A stretch of DNA of 64,000 nucleotides from an uncultured Draconibacterium sp. (lineage in GTDB: Bacteria > Bacteroidota > Bacteroidia > Bacteroidales > Prolixibacteraceae): NCBI GenBank assembly GCA_947492175.1, contig CANLMQ010000029.1, forward strand, positions 1 through 64,000, read 5' to 3'. A program made the translations under genes and the position numbers. Positions 32,631 through 42,523 of this stretch are shown piece after piece. Under the pieces are notes generated by a model. That model ran no database searches. It was given only the letters and a program-made list of their open reading frames with translations, and was not told the origin of the DNA. Position 1 is the stretch's first letter. The number at the start of each line of letters is the position of its first letter.

Positions 32631-34016
32631 TTAGCCGTGAACAGGATATATTTGCCTTGACACATCAAGCTGTGCTCCTCTACCCAGTATTTCTTTCTGT
32701 ATTTCGTTATAGTCAAGTTTTCTAACCTTTGTTTTCTTTTGAACCGCCATACCGGCAGCAATTCCAACAGCCTGCCCCATCATAGAACAGGTAGTTGATA
32801 CACGAGCCGATGATAACGCCAACTGATCGGCTGATAAGCAGCGACCTGCCATTAACAAATTATCAGCATCCTTTGAAATCAAACACCTCATTGGAATCTG
32901 GTATGGAGGTACTTTTAGCTGACTTTTAGGAAGAATATATGTCCTCTTATCATCTGTTAATCCATGCCCGTCCAGATAAAAGGTACCACGAGCTATTCCA
33001 TCGTCGAAAGTTCTGCCTGCTCTCAGATCGTCCACTTTTAAAACATAATCACCTTCAATACGACATCCTTCTCTCACACCAATCATAGGAGCACTGTGGG
33101 TTAGTCTCCACTTTTTATCTTCCTGTTTTTGATAATAGCTCAGTACATCCATTGTCCTTCTCCTAGCCTGTATTTCTGCATTTGTTATCCCCTCAGTTGA
33201 CGTTGCATCAAACATTGGTATTTTTATTTTTAATGCTTTGCCACCCGGTCCGTCCGGCCAAACACTTACCATGGGAAGATCCTTTTTACTTGTAATTTGA
33301 GTCGGCCAGTCGTGAGAAACCTGTTCAAGAAAGTCGTCCTTGTTTACTTCCCGGACAAAAGACATTTTAGACATTGGCAGCTGATAGCCTGTTCGATCAT
33401 CTCCTTTCATAGTTGAAACACCAGCATACCTTGCCAAATCAGCATCGCCAGAACAATCAATATAAATCTTCCCACGGATTGCTCCCAGTCCTGATTTCCC
33501 ACAAATTATACATTCTTTTACATCATTCCCTTTTGTTAAAACATCTACCAATCTCGTATGGAACAATATCTTTACACCTCTTTCCATTAAAATTTCCTGT
33601 AAAACCAACGAAAGAATTTCAAAATTAAATACCGTTTCTCTTCTTCCTTCACCTAAAGAATTATACCGTTTTAAATCTTTTAATATTTGATCGAAAACCT
33701 CCCCTTGTTCTTCAATTTGTCCGCAGAAATTGGCCACTCCTCCGGTTGTGAGCATTCCGCCCAGGTTGGCAAAACGTTCAATTAAAATAACCTTTGCTCC
33801 TGAAATTGCAGCAGAAGCGGCTGCCGAAACACCGGCTATACCTCCCCCAATCACCACCACATCAGTATTGTATCTTATTGGAATATTTCGTTTGAACGAA
33901 ACGTTTGTATCTGCGCGTATGTCAGATGGAATAGTTTGTGCGCCCACCTTTGAAGACCAACCTGCGCCTAACGCCGCCAAAAGACCGCTTTTAATAAAAT
34001 TTCTTCGTTTGTACAT
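32631..34016 (-). CDS. Exported FAD-dependent oxidoreductase (FAD_oxidored family)
   Basis: Flavoprotein of 461 aa. It begins with a twin-arginine-type signal (KRRNFIKSG, then an Ala-rich stretch and VGAQ). The FAD Rossmann motif VVVIGGGIAGVSAAASA (about 53-69) is followed by GGMLTTGGVANFCG, the hallmark of the PF12831 family found in Bacteroidota and Planctomycetota carbohydrate loci. Further motifs are IYIDCSGDADLARYAG and LLMAGRCLSADQLALSSARV near the C terminus. The substrate is unknown; members are thought to oxidise sugar or polyol groups. Its ATG lies 1 nt after the stop codon of a decayed BNR gene tail, suggesting an older operon organisation, and GH78 follows. Confidence 0.88.
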   Translation of the reverse strand: MYKRRNFIKSGLLAALGAGWSSKVGAQTIPSDIRADTNVSFKRNIPIRYNTDVVVIGGGIAGVSAAASAAISGAKVILIERFANLGGMLTTGGVANFCGQIEEQGEVFDQILKDLKRYNSLGEGRRETVFNFEILSLVLQEILMERGVKILFHTRLVDVLTKGNDVKECIICGKSGLGAIRGKIYIDCSGDADLARYAGVSTMKGDDRTGYQLPMSKMSFVREVNKDDFLEQVSHDWPTQITSKKDLPMVSVWPDGPGGKALKIKIPMFDATSTEGITNAEIQARRRTMDVLSYYQKQEDKKWRLTHSAPMIGVREGCRIEGDYVLKVDDLRAGRTFDDGIARGTFYLDGHGLTDDKRTYILPKSQLKVPPYQIPMRCLISKDADNLLMAGRCLSADQLALSSARVSTTCSMMGQAVGIAAGMAVQKKTKVRKLDYNEIQKEILGRGAQLDVSRQIYPVHG

Positions 34017-34017
34017 A

Positions 34018-34122
34018 TTACATCAGTTTTAACAGCACATATTTTACCTTCACCCTGTTGTCGGTATAAGTAATGTGTATGGTTCCATCATCCCCCTCAA
34101 CAATAGCCGATATGCGAACAGC
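34018..34122 (-). pseudogene. Decayed 3' end of a BNR/sialidase-fold gene
   Basis: The minus-strand frame ending at TAA 34018-34020 encodes AIVEGDDGTIHITYTDNR followed by VKVKYVLLKLM and stop. This matches the C-terminal pattern of the intact BNR protein at 52534-53619 (AVIQTKDGMVHITYTWNR, then KLIKHVVIDP). Just upstream the match continues only in another frame (FAY before the Pro-Ala-Ile), consistent with a one-base deletion, and stops follow. No start codon or remaining body of the gene is present in the about 100 bp up to the membrane-protein gene. I read this as a remnant of a deleted gene that once preceded the FAD oxidoreductase. Confidence 0.65.
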
Positions 34123-34219
34123 TATACATAATAGTCACAAATAGGATGCAGCACCCAAAGACCGGTTCTGCTTTTTTTATCTGACAAATTTTAAAACAGC
34201 CGGTTAACGAATCAATGGA

Positions 34220-35623
34220 TTATATTTTTGAGTCAGTTTCCAATTTCATTCCTGATCGTACTCCCAGGCTCAGCACAATGGCTAACACAACAAAAAAGAT
34301 ATCTACAATATATTTCCCGCAAATTATCTGACAGAAAGTTAATCCTTCAATATTTAATTTTGCAGGATCAATAAACAACCGTAAAAATGAAATAATAATA
34401 CATGACCATATCAACAACATAAATAGTTTCACGGTTACTTCATCTTTCTTGCTAATAAAATACGTAAACAAAGCTACTACTGCAGTCATAAGAAAAACAA
34501 GAATAAACCGTAAGTTTAAAGGTGTCCAAATGTTTACATCAGGATAAAAATCGCGGATTAAATCGATGGAAGCATGACAAAAAGTAAGTGTGATTCCGAT
34601 TTGCCAGGCCACTTTTGGGAAACGAATTAATACTAACACAAACAGTAATACTGTAAATGTGTAATTAACCAGTATTCTGGCAATTTCATCGCGAATTGAT
34701 CCACCAGGCATATTATTTACAATTGCAGCATTAGTAAATAGCTCCATAATACCGGGGATAAACCAGAAAACAAGAAGTCCTGTTAAAAGTGTAATTATCA
34801 ACTCTTTCTCAATTGAATAGTTTTCAAGTTTGAGAGACAAATCTCCTTTCAAATTTTCTATTACAGAATCGGTACGGCTCAACCAGGTTGCATAACCTAA
34901 AAAAGCACCAAACAGAAAGCCAAACGTGAACTCCATTGCTTTCCACCAGCTTTTAAAAATTACTTCGGGGAGATGACTTCCCAAAACCATCCAAAAACCT
35001 CCCAGGCCAAAACCTAATCCTCCTCCAACCATCCCCCAAAAGGCATAGCGAAATATTATTTTAAATTCAGAAGCAGGAATTCTAATTTTCAAATACCCCA
35101 AAAGCAGAATGGCACCAAATAAAAGTGCTGCCCATGATTCGGCACGAGGTTTCACCGGATCGGAAAAATACAGGAGCATAGGATCGTTAATCAATTTAAA
35201 ACCAATAAAAGCTCCTAAAATCACTAATAAAAAAGCAATTATAATTGTTGTTTTCTTCGTTTTGTTAAACACAAAACCAATTGCCAAAACAGCTCCACCC
35301 ATTAAACCCCATACAGCACCTTTTAGCGAAGTCCCAAAAGTGCCCCACCAAACAGTATCCGGATTTCGAAGAAAGCTTAATGTTTGTCCATAAGTCATTT
35401 CACCTCCTAAACCTATTCCTGCAACCCCAAAAACCAGCAATACTGCAGTAACAGTTGCCGGTAGTTCCAGTAAAATACTAATACTTAAGGCAATCATTGC
35501 ACCCGGAATCATTGCACCAAAAGGACCACCACCAATATGTCCGCGCAGCCCCCATGCCAGCATCATTGCCAAAGCCGGGAATAAAATGTATATCGATTTT
35601 GTGTTTTTCTCTTTTTTTAGCAT
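34220..35623 (-). CDS. Polytopic inner-membrane protein of unknown function
   Basis: A 467-aa protein with about 13 predicted hydrophobic spans and no signal peptide. Glycine-rich motifs stand out: WGLRGHIGGGPFGAMIPGAM near the N terminus, GAVWGLMGGAVLAIG, and GMVGGGLGFGLGGFWMVLG in the middle. I do not recognise a named transporter family. Its place between SusCD and the FAD oxidoreductase/GH78 genes, all on one strand, suggests it moves a product of that PUL across the inner membrane, but this is inference. A long stem-loop lies upstream between it and SusD. Confidence 0.75.
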   Translation of the reverse strand: MLKKEKNTKSIYILFPALAMMLAWGLRGHIGGGPFGAMIPGAMIALSISILLELPATVTAVLLVFGVAGIGLGGEMTYGQTLSFLRNPDTVWWGTFGTSLKGAVWGLMGGAVLAIGFVFNKTKKTTIIIAFLLVILGAFIGFKLINDPMLLYFSDPVKPRAESWAALLFGAILLLGYLKIRIPASEFKIIFRYAFWGMVGGGLGFGLGGFWMVLGSHLPEVIFKSWWKAMEFTFGFLFGAFLGYATWLSRTDSVIENLKGDLSLKLENYSIEKELIITLLTGLLVFWFIPGIMELFTNAAIVNNMPGGSIRDEIARILVNYTFTVLLFVLVLIRFPKVAWQIGITLTFCHASIDLIRDFYPDVNIWTPLNLRFILVFLMTAVVALFTYFISKKDEVTVKLFMLLIWSCIIISFLRLFIDPAKLNIEGLTFCQIICGKYIVDIFFVVLAIVLSLGVRSGMKLETDSKI

Positions 35624-35751
35624 GTCTATTTTTAGCTTAAATATATGATATTGTGAATTTTAATTTTAAAAACCATTTTTTGAATAAAGACATATACTTT
35701 ATTCAGTTTTGAGTTTTAACAACCTGTAATATAATTAAATACTATCTTTTA

Positions 35752-35810
35752 AAGTAATGTTCCCGATTAGCTTTCAATTACAAAATTTACAACTAATCAG
35801 GAACTTACTT
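35752..35810 (-). terminator. Long stem-loop after the second SusCD operon
   Basis: AAGTAATGTTCCCGATTAG (35752-35770) pairs with CTAATCAGGAACTTACTT (35793-35810), an 18-bp stem with one bulge and one mismatch, and a 22-nt loop. It lies 24 nt after the SusD stop codon on the minus strand. The tract after it is only weakly U-rich (TTACTTTAAAAG), so it may be a leaky terminator or an RNA-stabilising end that lets the membrane-protein gene be read at lower level. Confidence 0.55.
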
Positions 35811-35834
35811 TTAACTTAATCTGATAAAACTAAA

Positions 35835-37508
35835 CTAGTAGGGTTTCTGAGTATTTTTAATTAACCACATTTTTGAATAACTATGGTCATTTGACTGATT
35901 GGAAGGCACATAAGTTGTTTTCTCAAGATTAGCCACCGCTTGTTCATACTTTTCCACATATTGAGGATCAGCAAATGGTTCGGGATAGGCAAGTCTTAAA
36001 GGCAGTGCAGGACCATAAGCAGGATTTGCTGCCGGTTCAAAATCCGGATAACCTGTCCTTCTCCAGTCAAACCACGGCTCGGCCTGTAACCAAAGGGCAA
36101 TCCACTTTTGTGTCATAATAAGTTCGTGTTTATTGGTTATGGACGAACTGCTGTAGCTAACTGTCGGTTGACTATAGAACGCCTCAAAATCGAAACCTTG
36201 TGCTTCCGACAATATTTTATACTGTTCCATAGAAGCTTTGATTCCGGATTTGTAATGATCTTCGGCATTCGACACACCATAATCTCCTAACAATGCTGCT
36301 TCAGCCAATATAAATTCAACTTCAGCATAGGTAATTAATGACGGATTTACAAAGTCGTTACTATTTTCAAAATAGATGGGAGACAAATAAGAAATATAAG
36401 TACTTCTTTCATCAGGATAATCTCTTACGCCATCGCCTCTGTTGTAATTTCCCAGGAATTCCAGGTCATCATAACCAATAGGCAACCCCACATAAACCGA
36501 AGTATCGAGACTGGTATCATCTGTTGGTAAAATTGTGATTTGATAACTGTTCCCAAAAATATCGATGTAATCAACTGTTGTTTCTGCAGAAGCATTAAAA
36601 TCCCATTTCCTTTCTACCGGATTTACCCACCGTTGAAGCCTTGGATCGTTTCTTTCGTGCAGATAGTCAACCAATGGTTTTCCGGGTTTAAATGCATACG
36701 GTTTATTGGAAGATCTCACAGAACCACCAACAGCTGAATTTTCATCTGCCAATCCCAAGAGGACCAATGTTGCATTATCGGCATTGCTTCCAAGAACTTT
36801 AGCTGCCGCATCTTTAAATTCATCTACTGTATTTATACTTAGCTCACCTTTTTTATTGTCTAATCTAAGACAATACCTCAGTCTCAACGAGTTGGCAAAT
36901 TTAATCCATTTGTCTCTGTCGCCACCATACAGAAGGTCTGACGAAGATAGCACACTCAGCTGTGGATCCAGTCCCTCAAGAATTTGAGAAGCTGTTTTTA
37001 AGTCAGTTAAAACACCTTCATAAACATCTTTTTGTGCATCGAACTTTGGAAACAGCAAACTGGTACTAGCCTGCAGTGCTTCAGAGTAAGGGCAATCACC
37101 AAAAAGATCTGCAAGCAAACCAAAAGTAAATGATTTCATTATCAGTGATGCAGCCATAAAGAATTGATTATTCTCTTTTTCTCCCAGCTCATACATCAAC
37201 TGATTTGTTCTTAAAATATCGTAATATCCATTCCACGAACCTTTTCCCCACTGATAGCAGTTTTGATTTGCAGCATTAAACTCTGTTCCTCTTTGTGTAT
37301 ACTGCATTGCACCTGCTATATCAGTATGCTCATTTATCAGTCCGTAAAATTGCATTGTTGTTTTTGAAATAACATACGACAGCAGGTAATTGGGCGAAAC
37401 TTCTTCAGCATTATTGGGACTCATATTCATTTCATCAAAATCACCATGACAAGATTGAAGAATTTGCCCTAAAAATATAATTGTTAAAATCAAACTTATT
37501 TTTTTCAT
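35835..37508 (-). CDS. SusD_2-type (SusD/RagB) nutrient-binding lipoprotein
   Basis: Outer-membrane binding lipoprotein of 557 aa with lipobox LQSC (Cys20). It belongs to the SusD_2 type and not the classic RagB type. Marks are MNMSPNNAEEVSPNYLLSYV right after the signal, QYTQRGTEF, YYDILRTNQLMYELGE, and a C-terminal TQKWIALWLQAEPWFDWRRTGYP. It follows its SusC by 9 nt and forms the lid of that transporter. The different SusD class from the first PUL suggests a different ligand. It is the last gene before a long stem-loop. Confidence 0.94.
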   Translation of the reverse strand: MKKISLILTIIFLGQILQSCHGDFDEMNMSPNNAEEVSPNYLLSYVISKTTMQFYGLINEHTDIAGAMQYTQRGTEFNAANQNCYQWGKGSWNGYYDILRTNQLMYELGEKENNQFFMAASLIMKSFTFGLLADLFGDCPYSEALQASTSLLFPKFDAQKDVYEGVLTDLKTASQILEGLDPQLSVLSSSDLLYGGDRDKWIKFANSLRLRYCLRLDNKKGELSINTVDEFKDAAAKVLGSNADNATLVLLGLADENSAVGGSVRSSNKPYAFKPGKPLVDYLHERNDPRLQRWVNPVERKWDFNASAETTVDYIDIFGNSYQITILPTDDTSLDTSVYVGLPIGYDDLEFLGNYNRGDGVRDYPDERSTYISYLSPIYFENSNDFVNPSLITYAEVEFILAEAALLGDYGVSNAEDHYKSGIKASMEQYKILSEAQGFDFEAFYSQPTVSYSSSSITNKHELIMTQKWIALWLQAEPWFDWRRTGYPDFEPAANPAYGPALPLRLAYPEPFADPQYVEKYEQAVANLEKTTYVPSNQSNDHSYSKMWLIKNTQKPY

Positions 37509-37517
37509 GACTCGTAA

Positions 37518-40500
37518 TTAAAATTCAACATTAAGTTTAATACCATAAGAGCGAGTCCAAGGTGTAACATTATAATATTCAGCACCCTGAATCCACGAAC
37601 TTCCACTTGAAATAAAAGCAAGTTCCGGGTCAACCGGTATTTTGGCTTTCGTCCATGTAAATACGTTTTGTGCAATTACAGATAGTGTTGCACCACTTAG
37701 TTTTGCTTTTTCTACCAATTGCCGTGGAAACTTGTATGATACCGACAGCTCTCTTAGTTTTACATAAGTTGCGCTATAAATATTATTGCCTCCGTAATAT
37801 CGTGTTGAACGTTTATTTGCTTCAAAAGGTGTCATCCAAACCGTACCTTCAGCCCCCAGGTTTTCAATGTATCCCCCGTTACCATCCTCGCGAACTCCGG
37901 GAATAAAACTTGCATCATTAATATAAACCGTTTCACCCGTATTTTTATTGGTATATGATCTCGAATTCTGTGTAGCCTCATCGGGCCACGGGAATCCGCC
38001 ATAATCACCTGTCCGGCCACCAACCCACAGGTTGAAGTACTTGTCCGGGTTATTCTTAATCTGTTGAACAATGTCTTTGTTTTTGTCGTAGTCAACACCC
38101 GAGAATGATTCCTCTAACCAACCATTGTTTCTGAAAAATTCCATAGACCTGGAGTAGAACTCCCCTCCGGCTCTCCAATCGAAATTAGCAAAAACACTAA
38201 AATTCTTGTATTTGATAACAGGCTGTATTCCCATCAAAAATTTATGATTGAAGTTGCCTACTTTTTCAATGCTCTCTTCCCGGTTGTCCAATTGTGCCCT
38301 TCCATTTGCTGCAATAATCGGATAACCGTAATATTCTGAATTTTTATCTTCAACTTTCAAATAGGGATATGCGTATATATCTCCTATGTCATCGCCAACA
38401 TAGCTCCTGAGCCTTACCTGCCCAACAGAACCAAACTGATAGTAGGATATACCTTCGGCCAGCTCAACAATTTTAGTTCTGTTTCGGGTTAATGTTATAC
38501 CTAAATCAGCAGAAAAATCATTTTTTCTCACCAAATTGGTATTAATGCTAATGTCCCATCCTCTTCCCTGAACAAGCCCGGCATTAATTTGCTTTGCAGT
38601 GGCTCCTGATTCGGTTGGTGTTGAAATACTTAGCACCTGGTTTTTATTATCCACCACGTAGTAAGTTGCATCAAGGTTAATTCTGTTTTTTAGGAATGAA
38701 AGATCTACACCAATTTCCTTTGAAGTAGCTATCTCGGGCTTTAATTCCGGATTTCTCAGAGTCCCCGGCATATACATCCGTTTGGCTTCACTCCAGTCGC
38801 TGGTTGTGGCATAATACTGAGCCAATGCATAAGCTCCTACATCATTACCAACCTGTGCATATCCAGACCTTAGTTTTGCCAGATCTATCCAAGAAGGCAA
38901 TTCTAAAATCTCATTAACTAAAAAACTTAAAGATGCAGATGGATAAAAATATGACCTGTTATCTTTTGGCAATGTACTCGACCAATCATTTCTTGCAGTC
39001 AGATCAAGGTAAATCATATCCTGATACCCCATAGAAACGGAACCGTATACACTGTTGACAGCTTTTTCTCCCCAGTAACTACTGTAAGAAACTGTTCCCG
39101 GTACTCCATTGGAAATAGTAAACAATCCGGGTAATACCAACTGAGATGCTTCGTTTGATAAAGCGTCGTTGTAATTATACCGAAGATTTCCCCCTACATT
39201 TGCAGTCAGGTTTAAACCATCGATAATATTTTTGTTATAGGTAAACATACCCTCCCAGTTTTCCTCTTTTGCCAGAGTTCTTTGAATGGAATATTCTCCT
39301 CTGTTCCTATCGTAATCGCTCCAAGCAACTTTTGCTTCGTTTCTTTGGTTTATAACATTTGTGAGGTACCTGGCCATAAAATTGAAACCTTTTGAAATTT
39401 CCCAGTCAAGCTGGAGTTTAGCCATGGTTTGATTACGTTTAAATCCTGTGAGGTTTTCGTATATGTTAAAATACGGGTTGTTTTGTTTTGGTTTACTCTT
39501 TCTCTGCTGAATATTTTCCTGACCTTCCAGCCAGTAATCTTTCAAATCAAGAACATTTACCTGAACACCCATTTCAAGAACTGACCTTGAAGGGTCTCTT
39601 CTGCCTGTACTAATGTTTTGTCTGTTATCCGAGCCGGCTTCAGAGATATTTACAGCTGCACTAACCTTTAAATTGTCTGTAAGATCAAAACTTCCGTTTA
39701 CGCCAATTGTTTTTCTGGAATAGTCTGTATTAGGCAAAATGCCTTCATTAATCAGATTCCCCATGGAAACACGGAAGTTTGCATTGTCATATCTACCTTC
39801 AAATGCCACATTGTTCGACTGGCTAAATCCATTCTGATAAAAATCCTGTTGACGGTTTGGATAAGCAACCAGAGGTTGTAACGATGTGCCGTTATTATTT
39901 AACAACGACTTATCCCACTGGTAAGAATCAGGGAATGTTCCGTCGAGTATTGCACCCCACGATTCGTTTTCCTGTTCTCCCAAATTATGAGCTCCTGCTT
40001 TACCCGAGGCAAACATCGACTGAAAAGGCACAAAATGATATGGATTATCAAGAAGAAAAGATGTATTAAAAGAAACTCCAATTCCTTTTTGGGCGCCTTT
40101 CCCTGATTTTGTTGTTATAATTACTACCCCGTTCCCTGCTCGGGAACCATACAGAGCTGCAGCGCTGGGTCCCTTCAGTATCGACATGGATTCAATATCC
40201 TCTGTATTAAGATCGGAAATTGCATTTCCCATATCTGCGTTTTTGTAATTGTTATCAATTCCATTACTAATAGGCACACCGTCGATTATAAAAAGAGGCT
40301 GATTTTTGGTATTTAACGAACTGGCTCCTCTAATAATCATATTTACAGAAGAACCGGCAAGTCCGTACATTTGCGATACCTGGACTCCTGCAGCTTTTCC
40401 GGCAACAGCATTTAATAAATTTCCCTGGGGAGTTTCTGTTAGTTCGTTTCCGCTAACTTCTCCAACCGAATATCCGAGAGATTTTTTCTCTCTTGTTATA

Positions 40501-41162
40501 CCAAGGGCTGTTACAACAACGTCTTCCAAACCAATTACATCCTCAACCATTGTTGCGTTTACAATGCTTTTCCCGGCTATCGGAATTTCCAGCGTTTGCA
40601 TACCCACAAATGAAAAAACCAAAGTAGCATTGCCCGGAATATTGGCAAGAGAGTAATTTCCGTCAGCATCTGTTACAGTTCCATTAGACGTTTCTTTTAC
40701 CACGACTGTAACACCTGGCAGTGGGATACCATCGCTGCCCGTAACCTTTCCGGATATAGTTCTGTTTTGTTGAATATCCGGAACTTCCAGCGTAGAGTTT
40801 GTTAATGCAATTTGCCGGTTGTTGATTTTGTAAACAATATCGGTATTCTCAAAAAGTTCATCCAAAATTTCTGATACGAGCTTGTTTTCTACATTCACAC
40901 TTACTCTTTGCTCCACATCTACCTTATGTGCTTCATACATAAAATAAAACTCCGACTGATCTTCAATCTTTCCCAGTACACTTTTTACCGAAACATTCTT
41001 CATATTCAGCATTAATCGTGTATTTTGAGAATACGTATCGATTGCCATTGCCTGGCCTACCACAATTAATATTACAAATATTGTTGTCCTCATTTTTCTA
41101 AAATGTTGTGATGCCCAGATTTCATAAAATCCGGGAATCGCTAGCTTGTGCTTTTTTTTCAT
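37518..41162 (-). CDS. SusC/RagA TonB-dependent transporter with STN domain (second PUL)
   Basis: Outer-membrane importer of 1214 aa. An N-terminal signal (cleaved near DTYSQ) is followed by an STN domain (about 50-125), then a carboxypeptidase-regulatory-like domain (about 135-210, GKVTGSDGIPLPGVTV). The plug carries the SusC marks (MIIRGASSLNTKNQPLFIIDGV; ALYGSRAGNGVVIITTKSGKG), and the barrel ends in SYGIKLNVEF. The STN domain and the ECF/FecR pair upstream predict trans-envelope signalling. A pair of hairpins sits in the gap between FecR and this start. SusD_2 follows directly. Sequence differs greatly from the first SusC, so the two PULs are not recent duplicates. Confidence 0.96.
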   Translation of the reverse strand: MKKKHKLAIPGFYEIWASQHFRKMRTTIFVILIVVGQAMAIDTYSQNTRLMLNMKNVSVKSVLGKIEDQSEFYFMYEAHKVDVEQRVSVNVENKLVSEILDELFENTDIVYKINNRQIALTNSTLEVPDIQQNRTISGKVTGSDGIPLPGVTVVVKETSNGTVTDADGNYSLANIPGNATLVFSFVGMQTLEIPIAGKSIVNATMVEDVIGLEDVVVTALGITREKKSLGYSVGEVSGNELTETPQGNLLNAVAGKAAGVQVSQMYGLAGSSVNMIIRGASSLNTKNQPLFIIDGVPISNGIDNNYKNADMGNAISDLNTEDIESMSILKGPSAAALYGSRAGNGVVIITTKSGKGAQKGIGVSFNTSFLLDNPYHFVPFQSMFASGKAGAHNLGEQENESWGAILDGTFPDSYQWDKSLLNNNGTSLQPLVAYPNRQQDFYQNGFSQSNNVAFEGRYDNANFRVSMGNLINEGILPNTDYSRKTIGVNGSFDLTDNLKVSAAVNISEAGSDNRQNISTGRRDPSRSVLEMGVQVNVLDLKDYWLEGQENIQQRKSKPKQNNPYFNIYENLTGFKRNQTMAKLQLDWEISKGFNFMARYLTNVINQRNEAKVAWSDYDRNRGEYSIQRTLAKEENWEGMFTYNKNIIDGLNLTANVGGNLRYNYNDALSNEASQLVLPGLFTISNGVPGTVSYSSYWGEKAVNSVYGSVSMGYQDMIYLDLTARNDWSSTLPKDNRSYFYPSASLSFLVNEILELPSWIDLAKLRSGYAQVGNDVGAYALAQYYATTSDWSEAKRMYMPGTLRNPELKPEIATSKEIGVDLSFLKNRINLDATYYVVDNKNQVLSISTPTESGATAKQINAGLVQGRGWDISINTNLVRKNDFSADLGITLTRNRTKIVELAEGISYYQFGSVGQVRLRSYVGDDIGDIYAYPYLKVEDKNSEYYGYPIIAANGRAQLDNREESIEKVGNFNHKFLMGIQPVIKYKNFSVFANFDWRAGGEFYSRSMEFFRNNGWLEESFSGVDYDKNKDIVQQIKNNPDKYFNLWVGGRTGDYGGFPWPDEATQNSRSYTNKNTGETVYINDASFIPGVREDGNGGYIENLGAEGTVWMTPFEANKRSTRYYGGNNIYSATYVKLRELSVSYKFPRQLVEKAKLSGATLSVIAQNVFTWTKAKIPVDPELAFISSGSSWIQGAEYYNVTPWTRSYGIKLNVEF

Positions 41163-41203
41163 AAATTTGTACTGATTTAAGTTTAGAATTTAAATTAAAA
41201 ATG

Positions 41204-41264
41204 CCTCTGTGCAATCTGAAAACCAGAGGTTCAAAAAACTTAAAGGGGATGTTAGCGCATCTCC
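41204..41264 (-). terminator. Tandem hairpins between FecR and SusC (second PUL)
   Basis: On the minus strand the first hairpin (arms 41258-41264 and 41245-41251, 7 bp with one mismatch, loop 6 nt) is followed by TTTAAGTTTTTT. The second (CCTCTG/CAGAGG, 41224-41229 with 41204-41209) is followed by CATTTTT. Together they look like one or two weak terminators ahead of susC, as in the first PUL. Confidence 0.5.
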
Positions 41265-41305
41265 TTTTTTTTAGTAACAGCTCTTTTTTACATACGCAGT
41301 AATTT

Positions 41306-42343
41306 TTAGTTTTTATTCTTTTTAGATATTGTGATTTTTATTGGAATGTGTGGATTATGACTGTATCGTATTACATAATCAATATCACAGGTGTACTTAA
41401 TAAGACTAAAAATGTCTTCCAGGTTTTCATCAACAATGGTGGCATTAAAAATTAAATCATAAACATCGGGATCTGTAACACTAATATCCACGCCATACCA
41501 ATGTTCCAACTTTGTAAGTACATCTTTCATCATTGCGTTGTTAAAAATCAACACTCCATCCTTCCACGAAATGTACTCATATGTATTGCCACTACTTATG
41601 CCTAACGTATTCTTAATATCATCGAATACAGCAATTTCCCCCGGTTCCAGGTTAAAACTCTGAAACTTATCGTTGATATGAGACAATTCCACTTTCCCTT
41701 TTTCCAAAACAACGCTTATCTTTTCTTCTTCCGGAAATGCTCTCACATCAAACTCGGTTCCCAACACTCTAACCTCCAAATCGCTGCATACAACAACCAA
41801 AGGAATCAACTCATTTCTTTGAACCTTAAAATAAGCTTCTCCTTCTAATTTTATATTTCTGTTGTTTACTGAAAAACCATTATTATATGACAATTTAGTG
41901 CCTGCATTTAACCAGACTACAGAGCTATCAGGTAAAATTATTTTTGATTTTTGACCATTCTCGGTAACGACAGTGGTATGATTTGCCGGAACAAATTCTG
42001 ACTTGTTTGGATTCGGGTTCCAGTACCCTAAAATACTGCCTGTTAAACCAACCAAAAATAGTAGCATTGCTGCTATTTTCCATTTAATAACTTGATTTCG
42101 GAGAGAAAGCGTTGTATATTTTTGTTCCAGTTTTTGCCAACCTTGTTCTTTATTAACGCTGTCAAGTACATCAACTACAGCCTCTATATTATTTTCGTCT
42201 TCTATCGATTCTAATATTCTTTTGTTTTGCGGCGTTTTTTTCAACCACTCTTCAAGTTTTATTAAATCTTGTTGAGATGCGTTACCGGTCATATACCTTC
42301 CGATAATATTTCCAATCTCTATATTTTTTGAAATTTTTGTCAT
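41306..42343 (-). CDS. FecR-family anti-sigma factor (second PUL)
   Basis: Inner-membrane anti-sigma factor of 345 aa. A cytoplasmic helical N-terminal part (about 1-85) is followed by one membrane span (about 88-108, MLLFLVGLTGSILGYW). The periplasmic FecR domain has KIILPDSSVVWLNAGTKLSY, GEAYFKV and VLGTEFDVRAFP. A DUF4974-like C terminus follows. It ends with a lysine-rich tail. It lies between the ECF sigma gene (about 180 bp upstream) and susC (143 bp downstream), matching the first PUL. Confidence 0.95.
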   Translation of the reverse strand: MTKISKNIEIGNIIGRYMTGNASQQDLIKLEEWLKKTPQNKRILESIEDENNIEAVVDVLDSVNKEQGWQKLEQKYTTLSLRNQVIKWKIAAMLLFLVGLTGSILGYWNPNPNKSEFVPANHTTVVTENGQKSKIILPDSSVVWLNAGTKLSYNNGFSVNNRNIKLEGEAYFKVQRNELIPLVVVCSDLEVRVLGTEFDVRAFPEEEKISVVLEKGKVELSHINDKFQSFNLEPGEIAVFDDIKNTLGISSGNTYEYISWKDGVLIFNNAMMKDVLTKLEHWYGVDISVTDPDVYDLIFNATIVDENLEDIFSLIKYTCDIDYVIRYSHNPHIPIKITISKKNKN

Positions 42344-42523
42344 CGTCGAATAAAAGGATAATTCATATGTCTTTTACTAAAACGATTTTACGGGAAAACA
42401 GAACTACAAGAAATTTCAATATTTTTACAAACCACTCATATAAAGACCAGTAGTGTAATTCAATTCCTTATGTTTTTATGAAATCAAAGGCATCTTCCTG
42501 ACCTGGAAGTGTTCTGATAAACT

